Part shown: positions 4,999 to 5,390 of the stretch, piece by piece | Layout: each line of letters starts with the position of its first letter | How positions within the stretch are numbered: the first letter of the stretch is position 1 | Source: Chloroflexota bacterium | GTDB taxonomy: Bacteria; Chloroflexota; Dehalococcoidia; Lucifugimonadales; JADFKI01 | Length of the DNA stretch: 5,390 nt | Reading direction: 5' to 3' | Assembly (NCBI GenBank): GCA_009838595.1 | Contig: VXRI01000407.1 | Span: forward strand, 1 to 5,390 | Made by a program: the position numbers and the translations under genes | The notes under the pieces: model-generated | Database searches by the model: none | Told to the model about the DNA's origin: nothing | What the model saw: the letters and a program-made list of their open reading frames with translations, nothing else

Positions 4999-5390
4999 CT
5001 ATGGGTCATAGCTGATGCCGGTGGTGCGCTGCAGGGCGACTGTCTGCCCGAACTGGTTGACATACTTCGTTTCGCGCACGCTGAAGAGCATGTTGCCCAG
5101 CCTGCCGGGGCGCTCGAACAGGTCCGCAAGCTTGGTAGTAACCGTGATGCGGTCGCCGGGGCGTACAGGATGGAAGTATTCCCACTGGCTGCCGCCGTCG
5201 AGGTTGGCGGAGTACGGACTTTTGAAGTCGGGCGCGGGGTTGGATATAAGCGAGCGCATGAATGTGGGTGGCGCGATTATGCCGCCGTAGCGTGTCTGCC
5301 GCGCGGCTGCCTCGTCGTTGAACAGCGGGTTCGTATCGCCGATGGCCTGCGCGAACTTGATGATAGCGCCTTTTTCGACATCGTGTGTTA
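4999..5390 (-). CDS. MaoC-like dehydratase, FAS1-type N-terminal-domain subunit (partial, 5' end beyond window)
   Basis: The open frame runs from the window's right edge to TAG at 4999-5001; 129 full codons are visible and the N-terminus is missing. The ATG at 5259 is internal, because homology continues upstream: VEKGAIIKFAQAIGDTNPLF, then NDEAAARQTRYGGIIAPPTF, is the hallmark of the MaoC_dehydrat_N/FAS1-like dehydratase domain. The equivalent of the catalytic motif reads GDTNPLFND, with Phe where MaoC enzymes carry the catalytic His, so this subunit probably has a substrate-binding or structural role. The later SQWEYFHPVRPGDRITVTTK segment is typical of the second half of the domain. Together with the downstream MaoC gene it would form the heterodimeric hydratase, analogous to the HadA role in mycobacteria. 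Family call is strong; acyl-chain specificity is unknown. Confidence 0.88.
   Translation of the reverse strand, partial: THDVEKGAIIKFAQAIGDTNPLFNDEAAARQTRYGGIIAPPTFMRSLISNPAPDFKSPYSANLDGGSQWEYFHPVRPGDRITVTTKLADLFERPGRLGNMLFSVRETKYVNQFGQTVALQRTTGISYDP

Overview
This is a moderately GC-rich bacterial segment in which every supportable gene lies on the minus strand. Read in the direction of transcription (right to left), it holds: a 5'-truncated FAS1-type MaoC-like dehydratase subunit; a complete MaoC dehydratase subunit with the catalytic Asp/His pair; an LLM-class (luciferase-like) flavin/F420 oxidoreductase; an NAD(P)-binding reductase of the BLVRB/NmrA-like atypical SDR type; a six-bladed NHL beta-propeller resembling peptidyl-alpha-hydroxyglycine amidating lyase (PAL); an SMP-30/gluconolactonase-type beta-propeller; and a macro-domain gene broken by two in-frame stop codons, which runs off the left edge. 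Split MaoC pairs, LLM oxidoreductases and SMP-30 lactonases together suggest an aerobic heterotroph with an oxidative catabolic repertoire. Chloroflexota of the SAR202/Dehalococcoidia type would fit, and Actinomycetota are an alternative. This is an inference from gene content only; no marker gene is present.

Right part (4090-5390): the two MaoC-type genes are expected to form a heterodimeric (R)-enoyl-CoA hydratase. They are separated by 179 bp of repeat-rich DNA: octamer-periodic TGAC/GTCA tracts in opposite orientation near both ends, with a REP-like imperfect palindrome between. A second, roughly 300-bp gene-free stretch follows, carrying four copies of a degenerate CCTGYCNATY decamer and a plausible sigma70-type promoter for the LLM gene.

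Middle (2388-4089): the LLM oxidoreductase and the SDR-type reductase are 46 bp apart and probably cotranscribed. Together they could supply redox steps, but no substrate can be read from the sequence.

Left part (1-2187): the PAL-like NHL protein and the SMP-30 protein are 43 bp apart and look like a two-gene operon of beta-propeller enzymes. The NHL protein keeps the three zinc-ligand histidines plus the Arg and Tyr positions known from PAL. Downstream, the macro-domain gene keeps a consensus-like promoter region and a strong Shine-Dalgarno sequence, but its reading frame has TGA and TAG stops exactly where the alignable family residues continue. It is therefore most likely a recently inactivated pseudogene. 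No RNA gene, CRISPR array, transposase or phage gene was seen. Nothing here amounts to a clearly new defence or mobile system; the leads most worth checking are the broken macro gene, the PAL-like/SMP-30 pair and the repeat element inside the MaoC pair.
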